Source: an uncultured Prevotella sp. (GTDB taxonomy: Bacteria > Bacteroidota > Bacteroidia > Bacteroidales > Bacteroidaceae). From it: a stretch of 15,230 bases of DNA. Below, piece after piece: positions 6,889 to 15,018 of the stretch. The position numbers and the translations under genes were made by a program. Position 1 is the stretch's first letter. Every line of letters starts with the position of its first letter. The stretch lies in NCBI GenBank assembly GCA_905198745.1, contig CAJKDU010000051.1, positions 1-15,230 of the forward strand, read 5' to 3'. The notes under the pieces are model-generated. The model had not been told where the DNA came from. It searched no databases and worked only from the letters and a program-made list of their open reading frames with translations.

Positions 6889-8304
6889 ATGAAAGGAAAG
6901 TTTCTATCTTTCACGTTGCTTTTGGCAACAATCTTACTCTTCGCCTCCTGTCTTGATTCCAATCAGGACGAGGTGACCTATTACAGCGACACGGCTATCA
7001 CAAGCTTCACGCTTGGCACTATAAACCAGACTGTTCACACCACTAAAAAGAACTCTGACGAAGATAGCACTTACACCACAACTTTCGACGGAAGTGCCTA
7101 CAACCTGTTTATAGACCAGCTGAATGGCAAGGTCTACAATGTCGACTCTCTGCCCTGCGGCGCAGACCTCAGCAAGGTAGTGGTGACCGTTGGCACCAAA
7201 AACAGCGGCATAGCAGTCATCAAGAGCGTGGACAACGACACGCTGAAATACATCAGCAGCAGCGATTCGCTCGACTTCACGACCGAGCGCACCCTGTATG
7301 TATATGCGCAGAACATGCAAAGCCGCCGCAAATATGTGGTGACCCTTTGCGCTCATCAGGAAATAGGCGACACGCTGATTTGGCACGCCAAGAACAGCAG
7401 TGCCGAACTTGCAGCCCTTCAAGGCATGAAAGCCCTTGAAGGAAACAACGGACTTTTCGTGGCCGGAACTAAAGACAATGCCACTAAAGTATATTTCACC
7501 GAAGACGGAAACTCCTGGACAGAAAAATCGACCCTTGCTTCCGCCGAAGCCTATAAGGGCATCATAACAGACAAGTCAACGCTCTATGTCTACACAGACG
7601 GCAAGGTGCTGAAGAGCAATGAAGACGGAAGCGCATGGACGGAAGTGGCTGCCACAACCGACATAGTCCGTCTGTTGGGGGCTGCCAAAGGCAACCTCTA
7701 TGCCCTCGGAGCCAATGGCAAAATCAAAAAGTCGGCCGACAACGGCGCCACATGGGCAGACGACGACATGGAAGACAATGCCGATCTGACACTCGTGCCC
7801 AACGAGAACGTGAGCATGATAGTGATGCCGTCGAAGACGAACAATGATATATATAAGGTTGTGCTCATAGGAACAAGCACTGCCGACGCTACAGCCACAG
7901 AGAAAGTATGGACCAAGACTGTCGACGAAAAGGATCCTTCGCATGCAGCGGAATGGACTTATCTCACACAAGAAGGCAACCGCTATGCCGCACCACGCAC
8001 AGCCAACTTCACCGCATTTGCCTACGATGGCGGCATTGCAGCATTGAGTGGTGAAGGAGAGGGTGACAGCAACGCCGAAGCCTTCAAGCAGTTCTATTTC
8101 AGCAACGACGAGGGCATCACATGGAAGAGCCACTCGCAGATGATTCTGCCCAAGAACTTCAAGAGTGATTGCGACGCCTCCTGCTTCGCGATCACGTCAG
8201 ACAGTGCCAACCGCATCTGGATTGTAAGCGGCACCAACGGCAAGGTGTGGTGCGGACGCATTAACAGGCTAGGATGGAAAGAAGCCTTGCAAACCAACAA
8301 GTAA
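6889..8304 (+). CDS. Outer-membrane lipoprotein with Asp-box repeats (DUF6242-like)
   Basis: A 471-residue lipoprotein of unknown function. The N terminus is a lipoprotein signal peptide (MKGKFLSFTLLLATILLFAS) with the lipid-modified Cys predicted at C21. The next residues (LDSNQDE) are acidic, as in the surface-export signals of some Bacteroidota lipoproteins, so surface display is possible. An N-terminal all-beta domain (about 30-175) is followed by a propeller-like region with four Asp-box motifs, S/T-x-D-x-G-x-x-W in type, around D206, D246, D284 and D407, each ending in Trp (W210, W250, W289, W412). The layout resembles the Bacteroidales DUF6242 family, named from memory. The Asp-boxes are structural and do not prove sialidase activity; no sialidase catalytic set was seen. 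The ATG at 6889 is chosen over 6826 because only it yields a signal peptide and lies downstream of the promoter. First gene of the operon, 8 bp before the next. Confidence 0.85.
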   Translation: MKGKFLSFTLLLATILLFASCLDSNQDEVTYYSDTAITSFTLGTINQTVHTTKKNSDEDSTYTTTFDGSAYNLFIDQLNGKVYNVDSLPCGADLSKVVVTVGTKNSGIAVIKSVDNDTLKYISSSDSLDFTTERTLYVYAQNMQSRRKYVVTLCAHQEIGDTLIWHAKNSSAELAALQGMKALEGNNGLFVAGTKDNATKVYFTEDGNSWTEKSTLASAEAYKGIITDKSTLYVYTDGKVLKSNEDGSAWTEVAATTDIVRLLGAAKGNLYALGANGKIKKSADNGATWADDDMEDNADLTLVPNENVSMIVMPSKTNNDIYKVVLIGTSTADATATEKVWTKTVDEKDPSHAAEWTYLTQEGNRYAAPRTANFTAFAYDGGIAALSGEGEGDSNAEAFKQFYFSNDEGITWKSHSQMILPKNFKSDCDASCFAITSDSANRIWIVSGTNGKVWCGRINRLGWKEALQTNK

Positions 8305-8312
8305 CGGCTCGA

Positions 8313-8993
8313 ATGAAAAGGCTGTTGCTGATACTCCTGTTGCTCACTGGCATGGCCAAAAGCTTTGCCCAGACTGACGACATGTATCGCATGGAGATAG
8401 GTGCAGGAGTAGGATTGTCGGGCTATCTAGGCGACTTCAACGGCAAGCTCACACAAGACCTCCAGCCCATGGGTTCCATCTTAGGTCGCTACATCTTCAA
8501 CCCCTACTCCGACATCAAGATGAACATCAGCTACGGCAAGCTGAAGGGCACGTCGAAAGACAACCCGACCTACTATCCAGACTACACAGAGAAGCCCTAT
8601 GAGTTCAACAACACGCTCATCGACGTGGCTCTGAGCTACGAATACAATTTCTGGCCCTACGGCACGGGCCAAGACTACCGCGGGGCCAAAAGGCTTACGC
8701 CCTTCATTTCCGGAGGATTAGGCATGACTATAGTGTCGGGCTCCAAAAGCGTGTGTACCGCCAACATACCCATCGGACTGGGCGTAAAATACAAGTTGGG
8801 CGAACGCACCAACATAGGATTGGAATGGGCCATGCACTTCTCGCTGAGCGACGAACTCGACGGAGTGAAAGACCCCTACCGCATAAAAAGCAGTGGACTG
8901 TTCAAGAATACAGACTGCTACAGCACGTTGCAGCTGACATTCACCTACAGTTTCATGGCCAAATGTAAAACATGTCACAATGCAGATGAATAA
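8313..8993 (+). CDS. DUF6089-like outer-membrane beta-barrel protein
   Basis: A 226-residue exported protein with a clear signal peptide (MKRLLLILLLLTGMAKSFAQ, cleavage near residue 20). The mature part begins YRMEIGAGVGLSGYLGDFNG and shows alternating beta-strand patterns (LTPFISGGLGMTIV, IPIGLGVKYKLGERTNIGLEWAMHF, STLQLTFTYSF), as in small OmpA-like barrels. It fits the Bacteroidota family DUF6089, often found next to uppS, whose function is unknown. Such a protein would be a client of the BamA and Skp proteins encoded downstream. An unusual C-terminal tail ends in MAKCKTCHNADE, containing C218-x-x-C221-H222. An in-frame ATG at 8274 would run into the preceding gene and bury the signal peptide, so 8313 is preferred. 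Its 3' end overlaps uppS by 14 bp, suggesting coupled translation. Confidence 0.82.
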   Translation: MKRLLLILLLLTGMAKSFAQTDDMYRMEIGAGVGLSGYLGDFNGKLTQDLQPMGSILGRYIFNPYSDIKMNISYGKLKGTSKDNPTYYPDYTEKPYEFNNTLIDVALSYEYNFWPYGTGQDYRGAKRLTPFISGGLGMTIVSGSKSVCTANIPIGLGVKYKLGERTNIGLEWAMHFSLSDELDGVKDPYRIKSSGLFKNTDCYSTLQLTFTYSFMAKCKTCHNADE

Positions 8994-9717
8994 TATAGAT
9001 ATGAAGCGCATCCCAGAGCACATTGCCATCATCATGGACGGCAACGGACGCTGGGCCACCGAAAGGGGAAAAGAGAGAAGCTACGGCCACCAGGCTGGAG
9101 TGGAAACCGTGAGACGCATCACAGCCGAATGTACACGACTCGGTGTGAAATACCTCACACTCTACACCTTCTCCACCGAAAACTGGAGCCGTCCGGCACA
9201 GGAGATTTCCGCTCTGATGGGATTGGTGCTGAGTTCGCTTGAAGATGAAATCTTCATGAAGAACAACGTGCGCTTCAGATGTATCGGCGACATAAGCCGC
9301 CTTTCGCCAGAAGTGCAGGCCAAGCTCCGCGAGACAGAGGAACACACTGCCGCCAACACAGCCATGACCATGGTGGTGGCTCTGAGCTACTCCTCACGAT
9401 GGGAAATCACCAAGGCGGTGCAAGACATTGCGAAAGAATGTAAGGAGGGCAAGCTCTCCATCGGCGACATTACCGAACAAACCGTCACAGAACATCTGCA
9501 AACCCAATTCATGCCCGACCCCGACCTGCTCATCCGTACAGGCGGCGAGTTGCGCATCAGCAACTACCTGTTGTGGCAAATAGCTTACTCGGAACTTTAT
9601 TTTTGCGACACCTACTGGCCCGACTTCCGCGAGTCGGATCTGCAGCAGGCCATTGCCAGCTACCAGAATCGCCAGCGCAGGTTCGGAAAGACCGAGGCAC
9701 AGGTGGAGAACGAATAA
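8980..9717 (+). CDS. uppS: Isoprenyl transferase (undecaprenyl diphosphate synthase)
   Basis: Cis-prenyltransferase that extends farnesyl diphosphate with isopentenyl units to make undecaprenyl diphosphate, the lipid carrier for peptidoglycan and surface glycans. The 245-residue product has the HIAIIMDGNGRWA motif with the metal-binding D20, the SYGHQAG and LYTFSTENWSRP segments, and the C-terminal block RTGGELRISNYLLWQ with R186 and R192, followed by the conserved YFCDTYWPDF segment. These match the E. coli enzyme around D26, R194 and R200. Starts at 8980, 8986 or 9001 are all in frame; the first overlaps the previous gene by 14 bp and the second by 8 bp. No Shine-Dalgarno sequence decides between them, and no catalytic residue depends on the choice. 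A gap of 37 bp separates it from bamA. Confidence 0.95.
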   Translation: MQMNNIDMKRIPEHIAIIMDGNGRWATERGKERSYGHQAGVETVRRITAECTRLGVKYLTLYTFSTENWSRPAQEISALMGLVLSSLEDEIFMKNNVRFRCIGDISRLSPEVQAKLRETEEHTAANTAMTMVVALSYSSRWEITKAVQDIAKECKEGKLSIGDITEQTVTEHLQTQFMPDPDLLIRTGGELRISNYLLWQIAYSELYFCDTYWPDFRESDLQQAIASYQNRQRRFGKTEAQVENE

Positions 9718-9754
9718 ACATTGAAACAAAAAAAGATTAGATAAAAAGAGTGGA

Positions 9755-12412
9755 ATGAAACATTCTCAGATGAAAAACAAAAAGGCAAAAGGCGGCTGGA
9801 ACCTGTCGTCGCTGATGCTGTTGGCAGCCCTGTCGACAGCAGGAAGCGCAGTGGCACAGGAGAAAATCGTAAATCCAGACATCACCTATGCCGGTTCGGC
9901 ACGCACCTGCGTGCTGGGTGGTCTTGCCGTTTCAGGCGTGGAAGGCTATGAAGACTATACCCTGACAAGCATTTCCGGCCTGGAGATAGGACAGGAAATA
10001 ACGCTACCGGGCAATGAGGTGTCTGATGCCGTGAAGCGCTATTGGCGCCACGGACTTTTCTCAGAAGTGTCTATTGCCTGCGACTCCATCGTCGACAACA
10101 AGGCCTATCTGCACATCTATCTGAAGGTGCGACCACGTGTTTCTTCCATCAACTACATCGGACTGAAGAAGTCGGAGCGTGAAGATATGGACGCCAAGCT
10201 CGGGCTCATCAAGGGAGCACAGATTACCCCAAACATGATTAACCGAGCCAAGATTCTTGCCAAGAACTACTTCGACGACAAGGGCTACAAGAATGCCGAG
10301 ATAACCATCACGCAACGCGAAGACGTAAGTGAGAAGAATCATGTCATACTCGACATCGACGTAGACAAGAAGGAGAAGATGAAGGTACACCAGATTATCC
10401 TGGATGGCAACAAGGAACTCGCCAGCAGCAAAATCAAGGGCGGACTGTTCAAGAAGGGTGCCTTTGCCAAGACACACGAAGCCGGCAAACTCTCCTCATT
10501 CCTCAAGGCCAAGAAGTATACACCCGAACGCTTCGAGACCGACAAGAAGAACCTTATCAGCAAATATAACGAACTGGGCTACCGCGATGCCACCATCGTG
10601 AAAGACAGCGTGTGGAACTATGACAACAAGCACGTGAACATCTACCTCAAAGTGGACGAAGGTAAGAAATATTATCTCCGTAACATCACATGGGTGGGCA
10701 ACACGGTCTATTCGACCGACTATCTCAGCGCCGTGCTGGGCATGAAGAAAGGTGACGTCTACAACCAAAAACTGCTCGAGAAGCGACTCAAGGAAGACGA
10801 CGATGCCGTGGGCAACAACTACTGGAACCATGGCTACATCTTCTATCAGCTCGACCCCACTGAAGTGAACATCGTGGGCGACTCCATCGACCTCGAAATG
10901 CGTATCATCGAAGGTGAACAGGCACACATCAACCGCGTGCGCATCAACGGCAACGACCGTCTCTACGAGAACGTGGTGCGCCGCGAACTTCGCACCAAGC
11001 CGGGTGACCTCTTCTCCAAAGAAGCACTGATGCGCTCGGCTCGTGAAATCGCCTCCATGGGCCACTTCGACCAGGAAAAGGTGAATCCGGACGTGAAGCC
11101 TAACTACGAAGACGGAACCGTAGATATCAATTGGGATTTGGAACAGAAGTCCAACGACCAGGTGGAATTCTCACTCGGTTGGGGACAGACGGGTGTTATT
11201 GGACGTATCGGCCTGAAGCTGAATAACTTCTCCATGGCCAACCTGTTTAACAAGAACAAGGAGCACCGTGGCATCATGCCTATCGGCGACGGTGAAGTGC
11301 TCTCGCTCGGCGCCCAGACCAATGGAACCTACTACCAGTCGTACAACGCCTCCTACTCCACCAACTGGTTTGGCGGCAAACGTCCTATCCAGTTCAGCGT
11401 GGGAGCCTACTTCTCCAAGCAGACCGACGTGTCGAGCAACTACTATAACAGCGCTTGGCAGAACAACTACTATAATTACTACGGCAACTACGGTTACTAC
11501 AATAACTACTACAACAACTACGAGAACTATTACGACCCCGACAAGTACGTGAAACTGTTCGGTGTGTCGCTCGGATGGGGCAAGCGCCTGCGTTGGCCAG
11601 ACGACTACTTCCAGCTCTCTGCTCAGATAGCCTACACACGCTATTCGCTCAAGAACTGGCAGTACTTCCTTATCACCAATGGCAATTGCAACAACCTGAA
11701 TTTGAGCATCACGCTCTCTCGTCAGTCTACCGACAACCCCTACTTCCCCCGCAAGGGTTCGGAGTTTGAGGCATCGCTCACTCTCACCCCGCCATGGTCA
11801 AAGTGGGACGGCAAGGACTACCGCAACCTGGCAACAGACAGCAAGTCGGCCACCTACATCCGCGAACAGCAGGAGAAATACCGCTGGATTGAATACCACA
11901 AGTGGAAGTTCAAGAGCAAGACCTATACAGCCCTCAGCGGCGGTCAGAAGTGTTTCGTGCTCATGACCCGCGTGGAAATGGGTATTCTGGGCAGCTACAA
12001 CAAGTACAAGAAATCACCGTTTGAAACCTACTACATGGGTGGTGACGGTATGAGCGGCTACTCTACAGGCTATGCTGAAGAAACCATCGGACTCCGCGGC
12101 TATGAGAACGGATCACTCACGCCATATGGTGCAGAAGCCTACGCTTACGACCGCTTCGCACTGGAACTCCGCTACCCTTTCCTTCTCGGCAACACCACCA
12201 TCTACGGACTGGGATTCATCGAGGCAGGAAACGCCTGGACCGAGACCAAGAAGTTCAATCCGTTCGACATGAAGCGCTCGGCTGGTGTCGGCGTGCGCAT
12301 CTTCCTGCCAATGGTCGGCCTGATGGGTATTGACTGGGCATACGGATTCGACAAGGTGTGGGGCACCAAGGGCGGCAGCCAGTTCCACTTCATCCTCGGA
12401 CAGGAATTCTAA
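9755..12412 (+). CDS. bamA: Outer membrane protein assembly factor BamA
   Basis: Core subunit of the Bam complex, which folds and inserts beta-barrel proteins into the outer membrane. The 885-residue precursor has a signal peptide with a long basic start and predicted cleavage after A34 (AVA-QE). Residues about 55-465 have the length and pattern of five POTRA domains, and a 16-strand barrel would follow from about V470. The conserved loop-6 motif appears as LRGY (780-783, R781; VRGF in E. coli), and the protein ends in Phe (FHFILGQEF), as expected for a barrel C-terminal strand. It is longer than E. coli BamA (810). Part of the excess is a Tyr/Asn-rich tract (N562-Y593, 25 of 32 residues Y or N), probably in a barrel loop. 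It sits between uppS and the skp genes, the usual order in the phylum. An ATG at 9770 is an alternative start. Confidence 0.95.
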   Translation: MKHSQMKNKKAKGGWNLSSLMLLAALSTAGSAVAQEKIVNPDITYAGSARTCVLGGLAVSGVEGYEDYTLTSISGLEIGQEITLPGNEVSDAVKRYWRHGLFSEVSIACDSIVDNKAYLHIYLKVRPRVSSINYIGLKKSEREDMDAKLGLIKGAQITPNMINRAKILAKNYFDDKGYKNAEITITQREDVSEKNHVILDIDVDKKEKMKVHQIILDGNKELASSKIKGGLFKKGAFAKTHEAGKLSSFLKAKKYTPERFETDKKNLISKYNELGYRDATIVKDSVWNYDNKHVNIYLKVDEGKKYYLRNITWVGNTVYSTDYLSAVLGMKKGDVYNQKLLEKRLKEDDDAVGNNYWNHGYIFYQLDPTEVNIVGDSIDLEMRIIEGEQAHINRVRINGNDRLYENVVRRELRTKPGDLFSKEALMRSAREIASMGHFDQEKVNPDVKPNYEDGTVDINWDLEQKSNDQVEFSLGWGQTGVIGRIGLKLNNFSMANLFNKNKEHRGIMPIGDGEVLSLGAQTNGTYYQSYNASYSTNWFGGKRPIQFSVGAYFSKQTDVSSNYYNSAWQNNYYNYYGNYGYYNNYYNNYENYYDPDKYVKLFGVSLGWGKRLRWPDDYFQLSAQIAYTRYSLKNWQYFLITNGNCNNLNLSITLSRQSTDNPYFPRKGSEFEASLTLTPPWSKWDGKDYRNLATDSKSATYIREQQEKYRWIEYHKWKFKSKTYTALSGGQKCFVLMTRVEMGILGSYNKYKKSPFETYYMGGDGMSGYSTGYAEETIGLRGYENGSLTPYGAEAYAYDRFALELRYPFLLGNTTIYGLGFIEAGNAWTETKKFNPFDMKRSAGVGVRIFLPMVGLMGIDWAYGFDKVWGTKGGSQFHFILGQEF

Positions 12413-12451
12413 CAGCAACAAACGATACACATAAATGTGAGGAATTAGCTT

Positions 12452-12967
12452 ATGAAGAAAATTATGTTGATGCTCGTCATGGTGCTCAGCGCCCTGACGG
12501 CCAGCGCACAGAAGTTTGCGCTTGTAGACATGGACTATATCCTGAAGAACATTCCGGCTTATGAGCGTGCCAACGAGCAGCTCAACCAGGTGTCGAAGAA
12601 ATGGCAAGCAGAGGTAGAGGCACTCAACACCGAAGCACAGACCATGTATAAGAACTACCAGAACGAAGCTGTCTTCCTCTCACAGGAACAGAAGAAGAAA
12701 AAGCAAGACGACATCATGAAGAAGGAAAAGGAGGCAAGCGACCTGAAACGCAAGTACTTCGGCCCCGACGGCGAACTCTTCAAGAAACGCGAGAGCCTGA
12801 TGACTCCCATTCAGGAAGAGATTTACAACGCTGTGAAGGAAATTGCCGAACTGCGAGGTTACTCACTCGTCATCGACCGCGCTTCAGACAACGGCATCGT
12901 CTTCGGTTCGCCAAAGATAGACATCAGCAACGAAGTACTCCAGAAACTGGGCTACTCCGCCAACTGA
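12452..12967 (+). CDS. OmpH/Skp-family periplasmic chaperone, first copy
   Basis: Periplasmic holdase of the Skp family, expected to carry unfolded outer-membrane proteins to BamA. The 171-residue precursor has a signal peptide (MKKIMLMLVMVLSALTASAQ) followed by KFALVDMDYILKNIP, the usual family opening. A long charged, Lys/Glu/Gln-rich coiled-coil stretch (about 40-120) forms the tentacle arms. A C-terminal segment with GYSLVIDRASDNGIVFGSP returns to the beta body. It follows bamA by 39 bp and precedes a second copy by 44 bp, with no terminator on either side, so the three are probably cotranscribed. It differs from the other two copies by a KYFGPDGELFKKRESLM insertion in the helical part. 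Confidence 0.92.
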   Translation: MKKIMLMLVMVLSALTASAQKFALVDMDYILKNIPAYERANEQLNQVSKKWQAEVEALNTEAQTMYKNYQNEAVFLSQEQKKKKQDDIMKKEKEASDLKRKYFGPDGELFKKRESLMTPIQEEIYNAVKEIAELRGYSLVIDRASDNGIVFGSPKIDISNEVLQKLGYSAN

Positions 12968-13011
12968 CACGAGACAATAAACAAAAATAAATAACAAAAC
13001 AACAAACGACA

Positions 13012-13512
13012 ATGAAAAAGATTATTTTGATGTTGATGCTGTTTGCTCCACTCTCTCTGTTCGCACAGAAGTTCGGACACATCGACGCACAGGCAGTGTT
13101 GGCACAGATGCCAGAGGCAATCAAGGCCAACGGTGAACTTCAGGCTACAGCCAAGCAGTATGAAAACGACCTCAAGGCTCTTCAGGACGAATTGCAGCGC
13201 AAGGCTCAGGAGTACGACAAGAACAAGTCGACCATGAACCCCACCAAGCAGGCCGAAACAGAGAAGGCTCTTCAGGATATGTACCAGAAGATCCAGCAGA
13301 CCTACCAGGACAACCAGCAGGCTATGCAGAAAATGCAGCAGGAGAAGTTGGCCCCCATCACCACCAAGTTGGTGAATGCCATCAAGAACGTAGGCAAGAA
13401 CGGCGGTTACGTTTATATCATGGACGTGAACTCCGGTATTCCTTACGTAAGTGATACGCTGAGCAAGGACGTTACTGCAGAAGTAAAGGCAGAACTCAAC
13501 AAGATGAAGTAA
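13012..13512 (+). CDS. OmpH/Skp-family periplasmic chaperone, second copy
   Basis: A 166-residue paralogue of the preceding gene with the same layout: a signal peptide (MKKIILMLMLFAPLSLFAQ), the opening KFGHIDAQAVLAQMP, a long coiled coil, and a C-terminal GGYVYIMDVNSGIPYVSD segment. The helical part is notably rich in Gln (runs such as QKIQQTYQDNQQAMQ). It is expected to act in the periplasm as a trimeric holdase for outer-membrane proteins. Whether the copies form mixed trimers or serve different clients cannot be told from sequence. A terminator-like hairpin starts 30 bp after its stop, so this may be the last gene of the fully expressed part of the operon. Confidence 0.92.
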   Translation: MKKIILMLMLFAPLSLFAQKFGHIDAQAVLAQMPEAIKANGELQATAKQYENDLKALQDELQRKAQEYDKNKSTMNPTKQAETEKALQDMYQKIQQTYQDNQQAMQKMQQEKLAPITTKLVNAIKNVGKNGGYVYIMDVNSGIPYVSDTLSKDVTAEVKAELNKMK

Positions 13513-13542
13513 AAGAACTCCATCTGACGGACAATACAAACT

Positions 13543-13590
13543 ATGCGAGGGCAGGCTGACAGAAAATGCCTGTCCTCGCATTTCTTTTCC
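13543..13590 (+). terminator. Terminator-like hairpin between second and third skp genes
   Basis: ATGCGAGGGCAGGC (13543-13556) pairs with GCCTGTCCTCGCAT (13568-13581), a 14-bp stem with one G-U pair and an 11-base loop, followed by TTTCTTTTCC. The T tract is interrupted by C, so termination may be partial. No TAnnTTTG promoter lies between it and the next start codon, 19 bp downstream, so the following genes probably depend on read-through or on RNA processing here. Confidence 0.75.
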
Positions 13591-13608
13591 AACACAAAAA
13601 CGAGAACG

Positions 13609-14112
13609 ATGAAGAAACTTTATCTGCTTTTCCTCTTGGCGCTGATACCCGTGCTGGCAAGCGCACAGAACCTCAAGTTCGGCTATTTCAGCTATTCACA
13701 AGTGCTGCAATCCATGCCCGACAAGGCCATCGCTGACAAGAACCTTGCCGACCTCCGTGCCAAGTATGACGCAGAAACCAAACGCGTGGAAAACGAGTTC
13801 AATGCCAAGTACGAACAGTTTCTGGAAGGACAGCGCGACTTCGCCCCTACTATTTTGCAGAAGCGTCAGGCTGAACTCCAGGAACTGATGAAGAAGAACA
13901 TCGCCTTCAAGGCAGAGGCACAACGTTTGCTCAAGCAGGCGGAAAAAGACGCTTATGCACCACTACGACAGAAAATACTCTCCGCCGTACAGCGCATAGG
14001 CAAGGAACGCCAGCTCGCTTTTGTCATCAACACTGACCGTGACGCCTGTCCCTACACCGATCCTGGTTTGGGTGAAGACATCACGCTTCTCATCAAAGAC
14101 GCACTGAAATGA
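13609..14112 (+). CDS. OmpH/Skp-family periplasmic chaperone, third copy
   Basis: A 167-residue member of the Skp family and a third tandem paralogue. It has a signal peptide (MKKLYLLFLLALIPVLASAQ), then LKFGYFSYSQVLQSMPD, a charged coiled coil (about 45-125) and a C-terminal QLAFVINTDRDACPYTDPG segment. It carries a single Cys in the mature part, unlike the second copy, which has none. The start at 13609 is preferred because an in-frame ATG at 13543 lies in the stem of the terminator-like hairpin and would mask the signal peptide. Its stop overlaps the murI start (ATGA at 14109-14112), so its translation is probably coupled to murI rather than to the first two copies. Confidence 0.9.
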   Translation: MKKLYLLFLLALIPVLASAQNLKFGYFSYSQVLQSMPDKAIADKNLADLRAKYDAETKRVENEFNAKYEQFLEGQRDFAPTILQKRQAELQELMKKNIAFKAEAQRLLKQAEKDAYAPLRQKILSAVQRIGKERQLAFVINTDRDACPYTDPGLGEDITLLIKDALK

Positions 14113-14948
14113 TGTATTTCCCTCAAGAGCCAGGTTCCATCGGCATATTCGATTCCGGTTATGGCGGACTGACCATTCTGCATGGTATACGCCAGTTACT
14201 GCCCGAATACGACTATGTGTATTTGGGCGACAATGCGCGTGCCCCCTATGGTTCGCGTTCGTTCGATGTGGTCTATCAGTTCACACGCCAAGCTGTACTG
14301 AAACTCTTTTCCATGGGATGTCACCTGGTCATCCTCGGATGCAACACTGCCTCAGCCAAAGCTCTTCGCAGCATCCAGCAGCGTGACCTTCCAGTACTCG
14401 ACCCTGAACGACGTGTGCTGGGTGTCATACGCCCCACTGCAGAAATCATAGGCTCCCTTACCCAAAGCCGCCATGTGGGGCTACTCGCCACCGAAGGCAC
14501 CGTCAAGAGCGACAGCTATCGGTTGGAAATACAAAAACTCTATCCTGATATCACCGTGTCGGGAGTAGCATGCCCCCTGTGGGTGCCCATCATCGAGAAC
14601 AACGAGGCAGATGGTCCGGGCGCAGACTACTTCGTCAAGAAACGGATAGACGCACTGATGCGCATAGACCCACAAATTGACACCATCATACTTGGATGCA
14701 CCCATTACCCACTGCTCATGCCCAAGATACTGAAATATGTTCAACCCGGCGTGCGCATCGTTCCGCAAGGAGAATACGTGGCAGACAGTCTGAAGACCTA
14801 CCTTACCCGCCACCCCGAAATCGAACGAAACTGCACCCAAGGCGGCACAGCTCGCTATTTCACCACAGAAAACCCCGACAAGTTCAAAGACAGCGCCAAG
14901 ATTTTCCTCCACGAGGATGTCAACGTGCAGCATGTAGACTTGGAATAA
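14109..14948 (+). CDS. murI: Glutamate racemase
   Basis: Cofactor-independent racemase that converts L- to D-glutamate for peptidoglycan stem peptides in the cytoplasm. The 279-residue product shows the family order: IGIFDSGYGGLTIL (D15, S16), YLGDNARAPYGSRS, LGCNTASA with catalytic C78, LLATEGTVKS, CPLWVPIIENNE, and LGCTHYPLL with catalytic C197 next to H199. These correspond to the two catalytic cysteines of known racemases. Translation starts at ATGATG. The first ATG overlaps the stop of the third skp gene (ATGA), and the second (14112) is a close alternative. It is the last gene of the envelope operon and shares peptidoglycan precursor supply with uppS. A hairpin 23 bp beyond the stop probably ends the transcript. 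Confidence 0.96.
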   Translation: MMYFPQEPGSIGIFDSGYGGLTILHGIRQLLPEYDYVYLGDNARAPYGSRSFDVVYQFTRQAVLKLFSMGCHLVILGCNTASAKALRSIQQRDLPVLDPERRVLGVIRPTAEIIGSLTQSRHVGLLATEGTVKSDSYRLEIQKLYPDITVSGVACPLWVPIIENNEADGPGADYFVKKRIDALMRIDPQIDTIILGCTHYPLLMPKILKYVQPGVRIVPQGEYVADSLKTYLTRHPEIERNCTQGGTARYFTTENPDKFKDSAKIFLHEDVNVQHVDLE

Positions 14949-14971
14949 TTAATTTGTCATTTCATCTTGCG

Positions 14972-15018
14972 CAAGGACTCGCATACCGGTTACTTACCAC
15001 CCGTTGTGCGAGTCCTTG
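14972..15018 (+). terminator. Hairpin after murI, likely operon end
   Basis: CAAGGACTCGCA (14972-14983) pairs perfectly with TGCGAGTCCTTG (15007-15018), a 12-bp stem with a 23-base loop. The following bases (TTGTGTACAC) are only partly T rich, so it may stop transcription weakly or serve to protect the 3' end. The palindrome GTGTACAC follows at 15021-15028. Confidence 0.55.

Noticed and set aside
6889..8304. Sialidase
   Set aside because: Asp-boxes are present, but they are structural repeats found in many propellers; I could not identify the catalytic Arg triad, Tyr/Glu pair or Asp of sialidases.
13543..13608. Upstream start of the third skp gene (ATG at 13543)
   Set aside because: It is the first base of the terminator-like stem and would place 22 residues before a normal signal peptide.
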